Source: an uncultured Acetatifactor sp. (GTDB lineage Bacteria > Bacillota > Clostridia > Lachnospirales > Lachnospiraceae). From it: a DNA stretch of 63,246 nucleotides. Shown here in pieces: positions 25,939-36,157 of the stretch; within the stretch, counting starts at the first letter, position 1; each line of letters starts with the position of its first letter. The position numbers were made by a program, and so were the translations under genes. Under the pieces are notes generated by a model, which ran no database searches, had not been told where the DNA came from, and worked only from the letters and a program-made list of their open reading frames with translations. The stretch spans positions 1-63,246 of the forward strand of contig CANRLX010000009.1 in assembly GCA_947631615.1 (NCBI GenBank), given 5' to 3'.

Positions 25939-27675
25939 ATGTACAGAGACGTTACCATGAAAGAGATCGGGGAACAGCATATCGGCCGGACCCTTCAGGT
26001 GGCCGGCTGGGTGGAGAACATCCGCGACCACGGCGGGGTGTCCTTCATCGATTTGCGGGATATGTACGGCGTGCTGCAGGTGGTTATCCGAAGGACCGAG
26101 CTGTTAAACGGCATCGCCAGGGAGATGTGCCTGTCCGTCACGGGACCGGTGGAGAAGCGCGACGAGGAGACCTACAACCCGAAGATCCCCACCGGCACCA
26201 TCGAGCTGGAGGCGCAGAAGATCGAGGTGCTGGGGAAGGTGTACCAGAAGCTTCCCTTTGAGGTGATGACCTCCAAGGAGATCCGCGAGGATGTGCGCCT
26301 GAAATACCGCTATCTGGATCTCAGAAACGCCAAGGTGAGGGACAATATCATCTTCCGCTCCCAGGTTATCAGCTTCCTGCGGCAGAAGATGACGGAGATG
26401 GGTTTTCTGGAGATCCAGACGCCCATCCTGTGCGCGTCCTCCCCGGAAGGGGCCAGGGACTATATCGTCCCCTCCAGGAAATTCAAGGGAAAATTCTACG
26501 CGCTGCCCCAGGCGCCCCAGCAGTACAAACAGCTTTTGATGGCGTCGGGATTTGACAAATACTTCCAGATCGCCCCCTGCTTTCGGGATGAGGACGCCAG
26601 GGCGGACCGCTCCCCGGGAGAGTTTTATCAGTTGGATTTCGAGATGAGCTTTGCCACCCAGGAGGACGTATTTCGGGCGGGGGAGGAAGTGTTGTCCGCC
26701 GCCTTCGCAAAGTTTGCGCCCCAGGGGTATGAGGTGACGCAGGCGCCCTACCCCGTGATCAGCTACCGCCAGGCCATGCTGGAATTTGGAACCGACAAGC
26801 CGGATCTGCGCAATCCTCTGCGCATCCTGGACGTGACGGAGTTTTTCCAGAAATGTACCTTCAAGCCCTTTGTGGGCAGGACGGTTCGGGCCATCAAGGT
26901 GCACGCGGACATGTCCAAGGGCTTCCATGAGAAGCTTCTGTCCTTTGCCACCGGTCTGGGCATGGGCGGCCTGGGCTATCTGGAGGTGGCGGAGGATCTC
27001 TCCTACAAGGGGCCCATCGACAAGTTTATCCCGGAGGAATTAAAGGGAGAGCTGAGAGCGCTGGCGGATCTCCAGGCAGGGGACACCATCTTTTTCATCG
27101 CCGATAAGGAGGAGCGGGCCAACTACTACGCGGGCCAGATCCGGAACGAGCTGGGCGAGAAGCTGGATCTCGTGGAGAAGAAGGCGTACCGCTTCTGCTA
27201 TGTGAACGATTTCCCCATGTTTGAGCGGGATCCCGAGACCAAGCAGATCGGCTTCACCCACAACCCCTTCTCCATGCCCCAGGGGGGCCTGGAGGCGTTA
27301 AATACCAAGGATCCCCTGGAGGTGCTGGCGTATCAGTACGACATTGTCTGCAACGGCGTGGAGCTGTCCTCCGGCGCGGTGAGAAACCACGATATCGAGA
27401 TCATGAAGAAGGCGTTTGCCATCGCCGGCTATGACGAGGAGACGCTTAGGAAGAAATTCGGCGCACTGTATCAGGCGTTCCAGTTCGGCGCGCCCCCGCA
27501 CGCGGGAATGGCTCCGGGCGTGGACCGCATGATCATGCTTCTGCGGAACGAGGAGAATATCCGCGAGGTGATCGCGTTCCCCATGAACGGAAACGCGCAG
27601 GATCTGATGTGCGGAGCGCCGAGCGAGGTGACGGAGCAGCAGCTGCGAGAGGTGCACATCAAGGTCAGGGACTAG
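25939..27675 (+). CDS. aspS: Aspartyl-tRNA synthetase, bacterial type
   Basis: A 578-residue class II synthetase; the ATG at 25939 follows AGGAGGAG. An N-terminal OB fold binds the anticodon (LQVAGWVENIRDHGGVSFIDLRD). The catalytic core holds motif 2 (FQIAPCFRDEDARADR), and the bacterial GAD insertion spans about residues 290-420. Motif 3 lies near APGVDRMIMLLRNEENIREV. It charges tRNA-Asp. Because gatCAB follows in the same operon and no asnS is seen, it may also charge tRNA-Asn with Asp, the non-discriminating type. Confidence 0.96.
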   Translation: MYRDVTMKEIGEQHIGRTLQVAGWVENIRDHGGVSFIDLRDMYGVLQVVIRRTELLNGIAREMCLSVTGPVEKRDEETYNPKIPTGTIELEAQKIEVLGKVYQKLPFEVMTSKEIREDVRLKYRYLDLRNAKVRDNIIFRSQVISFLRQKMTEMGFLEIQTPILCASSPEGARDYIVPSRKFKGKFYALPQAPQQYKQLLMASGFDKYFQIAPCFRDEDARADRSPGEFYQLDFEMSFATQEDVFRAGEEVLSAAFAKFAPQGYEVTQAPYPVISYRQAMLEFGTDKPDLRNPLRILDVTEFFQKCTFKPFVGRTVRAIKVHADMSKGFHEKLLSFATGLGMGGLGYLEVAEDLSYKGPIDKFIPEELKGELRALADLQAGDTIFFIADKEERANYYAGQIRNELGEKLDLVEKKAYRFCYVNDFPMFERDPETKQIGFTHNPFSMPQGGLEALNTKDPLEVLAYQYDIVCNGVELSSGAVRNHDIEIMKKAFAIAGYDEETLRKKFGALYQAFQFGAPPHAGMAPGVDRMIMLLRNEENIREVIAFPMNGNAQDLMCGAPSEVTEQQLREVHIKVRD

Positions 27676-27714
27676 GAGAGAAAAGGGAGAGAAAAAAGGA
27701 GGCGCAGGAAGGAT

Positions 27715-28008
27715 ATGGCGAACATCATCAGCGATGAGACCATAGAGTACGTCGGCATCCTGGCGAAGCTTGAGTTGTCGGACGAGGAAAAAGAGCAGGC
27801 AAAGAAGGATATGGGCAGTATGCTGGACTATATCGACAAGCTGGGAGAGCTGGACACCACGGGGATCGAACCCATGTCCCACGTGTTTCCCGTTCAGAAT
27901 GTGTTTCGCGAGGATGTGGTGACAAACGGGGATGACAGCGGGAACATCTTAAAGAATGCGCCGGGCGAGAAGGACAATATGTTCCTGGTGCCCAGGACGT
28001 TTGAGTAG
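27715..28008 (+). CDS. gatC: Asp/Glu-tRNA amidotransferase subunit C
   Basis: A 97-residue protein with the GatC pattern: helical N-terminus ([18 protein letters not shown]), [17 protein letters not shown], then FREDVV and a C-terminal FLVPRTFE. GatC wraps around GatA and stabilises the complex. It has a purine-rich site upstream and is followed by gatA 14 bases later. Confidence 0.95.
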   Translation: MANIISDETIEYVGILAKLELSDEEKEQAKKDMGSMLDYIDKLGELDTTGIEPMSHVFPVQNVFREDVVTNGDDSGNILKNAPGEKDNMFLVPRTFE

Positions 28009-28022
28009 GAGGGCGGAAGCGT

Positions 28023-29459
28023 ATGAGTATCTTATCCTATACCGCGGTGGAGCTTGCGCGTGCCATCCGGGCGGGCGAGACTACCGCAGTCGAAGCAATG
28101 CAGGCGGTTTTAGACCAGATCGACCGGACGGAGACGGAATATCACTGCTATGTGACGATCGACCGGGAGGGCGCTTTACAGAGGGCCGCCAGGGTCCAGA
28201 GGAAGATAGAGGCGGGGGAGCTTTCGGGGCCCCTGGCGGGTGTGCCGGTGGCGGTCAAGGACAATATCTGCACGGAGGGGATGCCCACCACCTGCTCCTC
28301 CAGGATCCTGGAGAATTTTATTCCCACCTATACGGCGGAGGCGCTGCGCAATCTGGAGAAGGCCGGAGCGGTGGTTATCGGCAAGACCAACATGGATGAG
28401 TTCGCCATGGGCTCCACCACGGAGACCTCCTATTACGGGGTGACCCGCAACCCGAGAAATACGGAGCACGTGCCGGGCGGCTCCTCCGGCGGCTCCGCGG
28501 CGGCGGTGGCCGGAGAGGAATGTTTCTTTGCGCTGGGATCGGACACCGGCGGCTCCATCCGCCAGCCCGCGTCCTACTGCGGCGTGGTGGGAATGAAGCC
28601 CACCTACGGGACGGTGTCCCGCTACGGGCTGATCGCCTACGGCTCCTCACTGGATCAGATCGGGCCGCTGGCCAAGGACGTGACGGACTGCGCCACGATC
28701 CTGGAGGCTATCGCGTCCCACGACGAGAAGGACTCCACCTCCATGGAGCGTGGGGACACGGACTTTACCTCCGCGCTGGTGGAGGATGTGAAGGGGCTTC
28801 GCATCGGGATCCCCAGAGATTATTTCGGGGAGGGGCTGGATCCGGAGGTGAAGGAGGCCGTGCTCGGCGCGGCCGACGTGCTGAAGAGCCGCGGCGCGGT
28901 CCTGGAGGAATTTGACTTAAGCCTGGTGGAATACGCGATCCCCACCTACTATACCATCGCGGCGGCGGAGGCCAGCTCCAACCTGGAGCGGTTCGACGGG
29001 ATCAAGTACGGCTACCGCGCCAAGGACGCTCAGGAGCTCCACCGGATGTATAAGAGGACCCGATCGGAGGGATTTGGCCCCGAGGTGAAGCGCCGGATCA
29101 TGCTGGGCTCCTTCGTGCTCAGCTCCGGCTACTACGACGCGTATTATCTGAAGGCGCTTCGGGTGAAGGCACTGATCAAGAAGGCGTTTGACGCCGCCTT
29201 TGCAAAATACGATGTGATCCTGGGGCCGGTGGCTCCCACCACGGCGCCGCGGCTGGGGGAGAGTCTCGCGGATCCCATCCGGATGTATCTGGGAGATATC
29301 TACACCATCTCCGTGAACCTGGCGGGTCTGCCCGGTATCAGCGTCCCCTGCGGAAGGGACGGGAAGGGTCTGCCCATCGGCCTGCAGCTGATCGGGGACT
29401 GCTTTCGGGAGAAGGATCTGATCCGCGCGGCATATACCTTTGAACAGGCAGTAAAGTAA
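28023..29459 (+). CDS. gatA: Asp/Glu-tRNA amidotransferase subunit A
   Basis: A 478-residue amidase-signature enzyme. The catalytic triad is visible as K79 (VAVKDNI), S154 (PGGSSGGSAAA) and S178 (DTGGSIRQP). It releases ammonia from glutamine and channels it to GatB. It lies between gatC and gatB, in the same operon as aspS. Confidence 0.97.
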   Translation: MSILSYTAVELARAIRAGETTAVEAMQAVLDQIDRTETEYHCYVTIDREGALQRAARVQRKIEAGELSGPLAGVPVAVKDNICTEGMPTTCSSRILENFIPTYTAEALRNLEKAGAVVIGKTNMDEFAMGSTTETSYYGVTRNPRNTEHVPGGSSGGSAAAVAGEECFFALGSDTGGSIRQPASYCGVVGMKPTYGTVSRYGLIAYGSSLDQIGPLAKDVTDCATILEAIASHDEKDSTSMERGDTDFTSALVEDVKGLRIGIPRDYFGEGLDPEVKEAVLGAADVLKSRGAVLEEFDLSLVEYAIPTYYTIAAAEASSNLERFDGIKYGYRAKDAQELHRMYKRTRSEGFGPEVKRRIMLGSFVLSSGYYDAYYLKALRVKALIKKAFDAAFAKYDVILGPVAPTTAPRLGESLADPIRMYLGDIYTISVNLAGLPGISVPCGRDGKGLPIGLQLIGDCFREKDLIRAAYTFEQAVK

Positions 29460-29474
29460 AGGGGGAAGGCGACT

Positions 29475-30905
29475 ATGGCGAAACAATATGAAACCGTGAT
29501 CGGTCTGGAGGTGCACGTGGAGCTGGCCACAAAGACCAAGATCTTCTGCGGCTGCTCCACGGCGTTCGGCGGCGCGCCCAACACCCACACCTGTCCTGTC
29601 TGCACCGGTATGCCGGGCTCTCTGCCCGTGCTGAACCGGCAGGTGGTGGAGTATGCCGTGGGCGTGGGCCTGGCCACCAACTGCAGGATCACGCAGTACT
29701 GTAAATTTGATCGTAAGAATTATTTCTATCCGGACAATCCCCAGAACTACCAGATCTCCCAGCTGTATCTTCCGGTCTGCAGGGACGGGTATGTGGAGAT
29801 CCGGACGGAGGAGGGCCCAAAGAAGATCGGGATCCATGAGATCCACATGGAGGAGGATGCCGGCAAGCTGATCCACGACGAGTGGGAGGACTGTTCCCTG
29901 GTGGACTATAACCGCTCCGGCGTCCCGCTGATCGAGATCGTGTCGGAACCCGATATGCGGAGCGCGGACGAGGTGATCGCCTACCTGGAGAAGCTTCGTA
30001 TGCTGATCCAGTATCTGGGAGCTTCCGACTGTAAGCTGCAGGAGGGCTCCATGAGGGCGGATGTGAACCTGTCCGTCAGGGAAGTAGGCGCGGCAGAGTT
30101 TGGCACCCGCACGGAGATGAAAAACCTCAATTCCTTCCGGGCCATCTCCCGGGCGATCGAGGGGGAGCGGGAGAGGCAGATCGAGCTGCTTGCCTCCGGA
30201 GAAAAGGTGGTGCAGGAGACCCGCAGATGGGACGACGGCAAGGAGTGCTCCTATCCCATGCGCTCCAAGGAGGACGCCCAGGACTACCGCTATTTCCCCG
30301 ATCCGGATCTGGTGCCGGTGTATATCAGCGACGAGTGGCTGGAGAGCATCCGCGCGAAGCAGCCGGAGTTTCGGGAGGCGAAGATGGCGCGCTATCGGGA
30401 GGAGTACGATATTCCGGAGTACGATATAGAGATCATCACTGGCTCCAAGCACCTGGCGGATCTGTTTGAGGCCACGGTGGCCGTCTGCGGACAGCCCAAG
30501 AAGGTGTCCAACTGGCTGATGGTGGAGACGCTGAGGCTTTTGAAGGAGAGGGAGATGGATCCGGAGGACATCCGGTTTTCGCCGGAGCATCTGGCGGCGC
30601 TGATCGGGCTGACGGAGCAGAAGGTGATCAATTCCACCGTGGCAAAGGAAGTGTTTGAGGTTTTGTTTGACGAGGACATAGATCCGGTGCGGTACGTGGA
30701 GGAGAAGGGGCTTAAGACGGTCAACGACGAGGGCGCCCTGCGAAGGACGGTGGAGGAAGTGATCGCCGCCAATCCCCAGTCCGTGGAGGACTACCGAAAC
30801 GGCAAGGAGAAGGCCATCGGCTTCCTGGTGGGACAGACCATGAAGGCTATGAAGGGAAAGGCGGATCCGGCAAGCGTCAACCGGCTCTTAAAGGAGCTTT
30901 TGTAG
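29475..30905 (+). CDS. gatB: Asp/Glu-tRNA amidotransferase subunit B
   Basis: A 476-residue protein with the GatB opening ETVIGLEVHVELAT, the zinc-site cysteines (CGC then CPVC) and the ENxYYPD-like block KNYFYPDNPQNYQISQ. The C-terminal YqeY-type helical domain (about 330-476) contacts tRNA. It activates the misacylated Asp or Glu on tRNA and amidates it. GlnRS is encoded at 36158, so the main job here is probably Asn-tRNA formation. Confidence 0.97.
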   Translation: MAKQYETVIGLEVHVELATKTKIFCGCSTAFGGAPNTHTCPVCTGMPGSLPVLNRQVVEYAVGVGLATNCRITQYCKFDRKNYFYPDNPQNYQISQLYLPVCRDGYVEIRTEEGPKKIGIHEIHMEEDAGKLIHDEWEDCSLVDYNRSGVPLIEIVSEPDMRSADEVIAYLEKLRMLIQYLGASDCKLQEGSMRADVNLSVREVGAAEFGTRTEMKNLNSFRAISRAIEGERERQIELLASGEKVVQETRRWDDGKECSYPMRSKEDAQDYRYFPDPDLVPVYISDEWLESIRAKQPEFREAKMARYREEYDIPEYDIEIITGSKHLADLFEATVAVCGQPKKVSNWLMVETLRLLKEREMDPEDIRFSPEHLAALIGLTEQKVINSTVAKEVFEVLFDEDIDPVRYVEEKGLKTVNDEGALRRTVEEVIAANPQSVEDYRNGKEKAIGFLVGQTMKAMKGKADPASVNRLLKELL

Positions 30906-30926
30906 ACAGGCGGCGCGGCCGTTTTG

Positions 30927-31682
30927 TCACGGGGTTTCCAGCAGAAACGAAATGAATTTCACCGCGGTCTCCTTGTGAGAGGAGTCGGGAAGGATACCGA
31001 TCACGGTCCGGTTCCCCTCCGAGAAACGGTAGTTTGCTTCCAGGAGCGCGGAGCCGTCCACATAGACGCCCACCGGAACGGGATCCTCCATCTGGTCCGG
31101 ACGGGTGGGGTCCGGAATGTTCGGGTCAAACTTGTAGTTTAGCTCCCGGGAAGCCGCCGTTGCCTGCTCTACCAGGGGCCTGTCCACATAGTAGAGCCGC
31201 GGCCCCAGGGCGGCCAGCTGCTCCTCGGACAGAACGTTCCTCAGATCCGCAAACACGCCCTCCATCGCATAGTGGGGGAAAAGCTCGTCCCCCGCCGCGA
31301 TCATGTCCAGCTGTCCCGCGGCCATAGAGCCCCACAGCTTCTGCGTGGAGTCGATGGAGACATCGTCCAGATAGTCGAACTGTACGGACATGGTGGTGTC
31401 CAGCGTGGCCGTGCAGGAGGATGGATCCAGATCTGCGTAAACGAGGAATTGGTTGGCAAACTCGTCGCTTAGGACAAGCTGCGCGCTGTTTAGAAACGCC
31501 GCGTTCAAAACCTCCTCCTTCTGGCCCAGCGTGTCGGTCAGGAAGGCGGCGAGGACGACCAGGGCCACGACGGCGCCGATGGTGTGCCATTTATAATAAT
31601 CCCAGAAGTAGGCAAGCTTTTCTCTGGGAGTCCCGTTTTTCAATGCTTCTCTCTCTTTTTTAAATTCATCCATCACTGCCAT
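30927..31682 (-). CDS. Membrane-anchored protein of unknown function
   Basis: A 251-residue protein counted from the ATG at 31682 (AAAGGA upstream); a GTG at 31703 would add seven residues. The N-terminal 30 residues are charged, then one membrane helix (about 34-55). The outer domain of about 195 residues has LDMIAAGDELFPHYAMEGVFADL and a C-terminal VIGILPDSSHKETAVKFISFLL, patterns seen in solute-binding-like folds, though no family is certain. It converges with gatB with a 21-base gap. Confidence 0.65.
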   Translation of the reverse strand: MAVMDEFKKEREALKNGTPREKLAYFWDYYKWHTIGAVVALVVLAAFLTDTLGQKEEVLNAAFLNSAQLVLSDEFANQFLVYADLDPSSCTATLDTTMSVQFDYLDDVSIDSTQKLWGSMAAGQLDMIAAGDELFPHYAMEGVFADLRNVLSEEQLAALGPRLYYVDRPLVEQATAASRELNYKFDPNIPDPTRPDQMEDPVPVGVYVDGSALLEANYRFSEGNRTVIGILPDSSHKETAVKFISFLLETP

Positions 31683-31800
31683 GGAGCTGTCCGTCCTTTC
31701 CACTTTCTAAATTCTTTCCTAATATATTATAGGCTTCCCAGAGGAAAGTCAATGAATGTATCCAAAGAAGTTTCTAAAAAAAGGATAAACATCAATTTGC

Positions 31801-31829
31801 TTGCAACTTGGGAGGAGATGTTATATCAT
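31801..31829 (+). promoter_or_regulatory. Predicted promoter of the DUF6106-like gene
   Basis: TTGCAA at 31801-31806 and TATCAT at 31824-31829 with a 17-base spacer, 37 bases before the ATG. The TATCAT box recurs at the glnA and aspS promoters. Confidence 0.5.
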
Positions 31830-31865
31830 AGAGATAATAAATTATTTGAAGGCGGGAAATGGTAT

Positions 31866-32363
31866 ATGAGCGATTCTTATGTGGAATGTCTGGTCAAGGC
31901 AAAGGCATCCGGAACGGCGATATTTTTTAAGGTTCTGCTGATTGCGCTGACGGTGAGTTTTGCCGTGTCCACGCTTTTGTTTGGTATGCTGGGCTTTTTG
32001 GTGGCGGTGATCCTGGGGATAGGGGCTTACTTTGTCAACCTCTACTCGGATCTGGAGTACGAATACCTCTATCTGGACAAGGAAATCTCGGTGGACAAGG
32101 TGATGGCGAAGTCCAAGCGCAAGAGGGTGGCCACCTACTCGGTGGACCGCATGGAGATTTTGGCGCCGGTCAGATCCTACCACCTGGACGGCTTCCGGAA
32201 CCGCAAGGTCAAAAAGAGGGACTACAGTATCGGCGTGGAGCTGCAGCCGGATCTTCGCTACGCGATGTACTATGAGGGGGGCGAGGTGATCCTGCTGAGC
32301 CCGTCTCCGGAATTTGTCAGCGCGGTGAAAAATGTGGCCCCCCGCAAGGTCTTTACGGACTGA
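31866..32363 (+). CDS. DUF6106-like two-helix membrane protein
   Basis: A 165-residue protein; the ATG at 31866 follows GGCGGG and sits below a good promoter. After SDSYVECLVKAKASG come two adjacent membrane helices (about 17-60). The cytoplasmic domain follows, with SDLEYEYLYLDKEISVDKVMAKSKRKRVATY, a pattern characteristic of a Clostridia family named DUF6106. Function unknown. It precedes guaB, which has its own promoter. Confidence 0.65.
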   Translation: MSDSYVECLVKAKASGTAIFFKVLLIALTVSFAVSTLLFGMLGFLVAVILGIGAYFVNLYSDLEYEYLYLDKEISVDKVMAKSKRKRVATYSVDRMEILAPVRSYHLDGFRNRKVKKRDYSIGVELQPDLRYAMYYEGGEVILLSPSPEFVSAVKNVAPRKVFTD

Positions 32364-32396
32364 CAAAACGCGGGCGGATGTTTGAAAAAACAGGTG

Positions 32397-32425
32397 TTGA
32401 CAGTGCAAATGATCTCTGTTAAACT
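32397..32425 (+). promoter_or_regulatory. Predicted guaB promoter
   Basis: TTGACA at 32397-32402 and TAAACT at 32420-32425 with a 17-base spacer. The leader of about 40 bases is too short for a riboswitch; AGGAGGAAAG precedes the ATG. Confidence 0.65.
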
Positions 32426-32448
32426 CATTTGAAATACTATTCTACTGA

Positions 32449-33927
<1,479 letters not shown>

Positions 33928-33966
33928 ATTTTCCCCGAAAATTGTCGGGAAATCTGCTCCCGGGGC

Positions 33967-33995
33967 TTGCCAAAAGCGGGCGGAGCATGTAAGAT
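33967..33995 (+). promoter_or_regulatory. Predicted promoter of the ZTP riboswitch operon
   Basis: TTGCCA at 33967-33972 and TAAGAT at 33990-33995 with a 17-base spacer. It would start transcription near 34002, at the 5' edge of the riboswitch. Confidence 0.6.
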
Positions 33996-34000
33996 AATAG

Positions 34001-34090
34001 ACAGAAGCTGCACGACTGACGGAAGAATGGGATCACCCATGGGGAGTGCAGACAGAAAAAAAGCCGACCGTCTGGGCATCTCTTTTTTGT
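34001..34090 (+). ncRNA. ZTP (pfl-type) riboswitch
   Basis: P1 is CTGCAC (34008-34013) with GTGCAG (34046-34051). The conserved GACTGACGGAA strand and GGGGAG flank P2, ATGGG-ATCA-CCCAT (34027-34040). A poly-A linker leads to the conserved CCGACCGTCTGGGC block (34064-34077), matching the CCGNCUGGGC signature, then CTCTTTTTT as a run-off T tract. The class senses ZTP/ZMP, the AICAR that accumulates when formyl-folate is scarce. It precedes the AICAR transformylase operon, exactly the expected target. Confidence 0.92.
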
Positions 34091-34145
34091 GGTGTCCGGA
34101 AGGTCGGTTGTCGCATAAGGGAATGGAAAAACAGGAGGGAAACAT

Positions 34146-34853
34146 ATGACGTCATTGGAACAGGAATTGAAGGGCAACGCCTACCCCGGCAGGGGCATTG
34201 TGATCGGAGAGTCTCCGAGCGGCAAAAAGGCGGTCACCGCCTATTTTATCATGGGCAGGAGCCAGAACAGCAGGAACCGTATTTTTGTGCCGGACGGGGA
34301 GGGGATCCGCACCCAGGCGTTCGATCCCTCTAAGCTGGAGGATCCCAGCCTGATCATCTATGCGCCGGTGAGAGTCCTCGGCAACAAGACCATCGTGACA
34401 AACGGCGACCAGACGGATACCATCTACGAGGGGATGGACGGACAGCTCACCTTCGAGCAGTCTCTCCGGTGCAGGGAGTTTGAGCCGGACGCGCCCAACT
34501 ATACGCCCCGCATCTCAGGGATCCTTCATGTGGAGGGCGGGAGATTCAGCTACGCTATGTCTATCCTGAAGAGCAATCATGGGGATCCGGCCTCCTGTCT
34601 GCGGTTTACCTATGCGTACAAGAGCCCGCTGATGGGGGAGGGGCACTTTATCCACACCTATATGCACGACGGGAATCCGCTGCCCAGCTTTGAGGGAGAG
34701 CCCAAGCCGGTCGCTGTGGACGAGGATATAGAGGAGTTTACAAAGAAGATCTGGAGCAGCTTAAACGAGGAGAACAAGGTATCCCTCTTTGTGCGTTATA
34801 TCGATATTGCCACAGGGCGGTACGAGAGCAGGATCGTGAACAAAAATCAGTAA
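34146..34853 (+). CDS. purO: PurO-type IMP cyclohydrolase
   Basis: A 235-residue protein of the archaeal-type IMP cyclohydrolase family (PF07826-like). It contains YPGRGIVIGESPSGKKAVTAYFIMGRSQNSRNR near the N-terminus and the TPRISGILHVEGGRFSYAMSIL core (positions about 118-140). It closes FAICAR to IMP. It lies 12 bases before a separate AICAR transformylase, so the two replace the usual fused PurH. Controlled by the ZTP riboswitch. Confidence 0.88.
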   Translation: MTSLEQELKGNAYPGRGIVIGESPSGKKAVTAYFIMGRSQNSRNRIFVPDGEGIRTQAFDPSKLEDPSLIIYAPVRVLGNKTIVTNGDQTDTIYEGMDGQLTFEQSLRCREFEPDAPNYTPRISGILHVEGGRFSYAMSILKSNHGDPASCLRFTYAYKSPLMGEGHFIHTYMHDGNPLPSFEGEPKPVAVDEDIEEFTKKIWSSLNEENKVSLFVRYIDIATGRYESRIVNKNQ

Positions 34854-34865
34854 AGGAGCAGAGAG

Positions 34866-36044
34866 ATGAACGAGATCGAATTAAAATACGGATGCAATCC
34901 CAACCAGAAGCCGTCCCGTATCTATATGGAGGACGGAAGCGGGCTGCCTGTCACCGTGCTAAACGGCAAGCCCGGATATATCAACTTCCTGGATGCCTTT
35001 AACGGCTGGCAGCTGGTGAAGGAGCTGAAGGAGGCCACGGGGCTTCCCGCGGCGACCTCCTTTAAGCATGTGTCCCCCGCGGGGGCGGCGGTGGGGCTTG
35101 GGCTGAGCGATACCCTGGCCAAGATCTACTGGGTGGACGACCTGGGGGAGCTCTCCCCCTTAGCCTGCGCCTATGCGAGAGCCAGAGGGGCGGACAGAAT
35201 GTCCTCCTTCGGCGATTTCATCGCGCTGTCCGATGTGTGCGATGAGGATACCGCCAGGCTGATCAAGAGAGAGGTCTCCGACGGCGTGATCGCCCCCGGA
35301 TATACCGAGGAGGCATTGGCGCTTTTAAAGCAAAAGAAAAAAGGCGGCTACAACGTGATCCAGATCGATCCCTCCTATCGGCCCGCCGCACTGGAGAAAA
35401 AGCAGGTGTACGGCGTCACCTTCGAGCAGGGCAGAAATGAGCTGGATATCAACGGGGGCCTTCTGGACAACATTGTGACGGACAACAAGGAGATCCCCGA
35501 GCAGGCGCTGATCGATATGAAGATCGCGCTGATCACTTTGAAGTATACCCAGTCCAATTCCGTGTGCTATGTGAAGGACGGGCAGGCCATCGGTATCGGC
35601 GCCGGACAGCAGTCCCGCATCCACTGCACCAGACTTGCGGGCGGCAAGGCGGACAACTGGTTTCTGCGCCAGTCTCCCCAGGTGATGGGACTGCAGTTTG
35701 TGGACGGCCTGGGAAGGGCGGACCGCGACAACGCCATAGACGTCTACATGGGAGACGAGTGCATGGACATTCTGGCGGACGGCGTCTGGGAAAAGACCTT
35801 TCGGGTAAAGCCCCCCGTGTTTACCAGGGAGGAGAAGCGGGCGTGGCTGGACCGTATGCAGGATGTGACGCTGGGCTCCGACGCGTTCTTCCCCTTCTCA
35901 GACAATATTGAGAGAGCGCACAAGAGCGGCGTGAAATACATTGCGCAGCCCGGAGGCTCTGTGCGCGACGACGCGGTGATCGAGTGCTGCAACAAGTACG
36001 GTATGGTGATGGCGTTTACCGGCATCCGTCTGTTCCACCACTGA
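34866..36044 (+). CDS. purH: Stand-alone AICAR transformylase (PurH C-terminal type)
   Basis: A 392-residue protein equivalent to only the transformylase half of bifunctional PurH; no MGS-like IMP cyclohydrolase domain precedes it. Conserved blocks include LKYGCNPNQKPSRI, TSFKHVSPAGAAVG (the catalytic Lys-His pair), KYTQSNSVCYVKDGQAIGIGAGQQSR and GSDAFFPFSDNI. It moves a formyl group from 10-formyl-THF to AICAR. The cyclohydrolase is supplied by the upstream PurO-type gene. Confidence 0.93.
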   Translation: MNEIELKYGCNPNQKPSRIYMEDGSGLPVTVLNGKPGYINFLDAFNGWQLVKELKEATGLPAATSFKHVSPAGAAVGLGLSDTLAKIYWVDDLGELSPLACAYARARGADRMSSFGDFIALSDVCDEDTARLIKREVSDGVIAPGYTEEALALLKQKKKGGYNVIQIDPSYRPAALEKKQVYGVTFEQGRNELDINGGLLDNIVTDNKEIPEQALIDMKIALITLKYTQSNSVCYVKDGQAIGIGAGQQSRIHCTRLAGGKADNWFLRQSPQVMGLQFVDGLGRADRDNAIDVYMGDECMDILADGVWEKTFRVKPPVFTREEKRAWLDRMQDVTLGSDAFFPFSDNIERAHKSGVKYIAQPGGSVRDDAVIECCNKYGMVMAFTGIRLFHH

Positions 36045-36157
36045 TTCGGCCCTTTTTTGGGAAAAGATGGATGCGTCTGCAAAAAAGTGGTTTATAAATA
36101 CCCGTTTGTGTGTTAAGATAATAAGAAGAGAGTTTATAGATGAGAGGTATAAGCGGC

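Noticed and set aside
28917..30590. 557-codon minus-strand frame opposite gatA and gatB
   Set aside because: Antisense to two certain genes; no ribosome site or domain.
33928..33960. Possible terminator after guaB (CCCGA/TCGGG)
   Set aside because: The stem is short and is followed by A rather than T, so it was not listed as a terminator.
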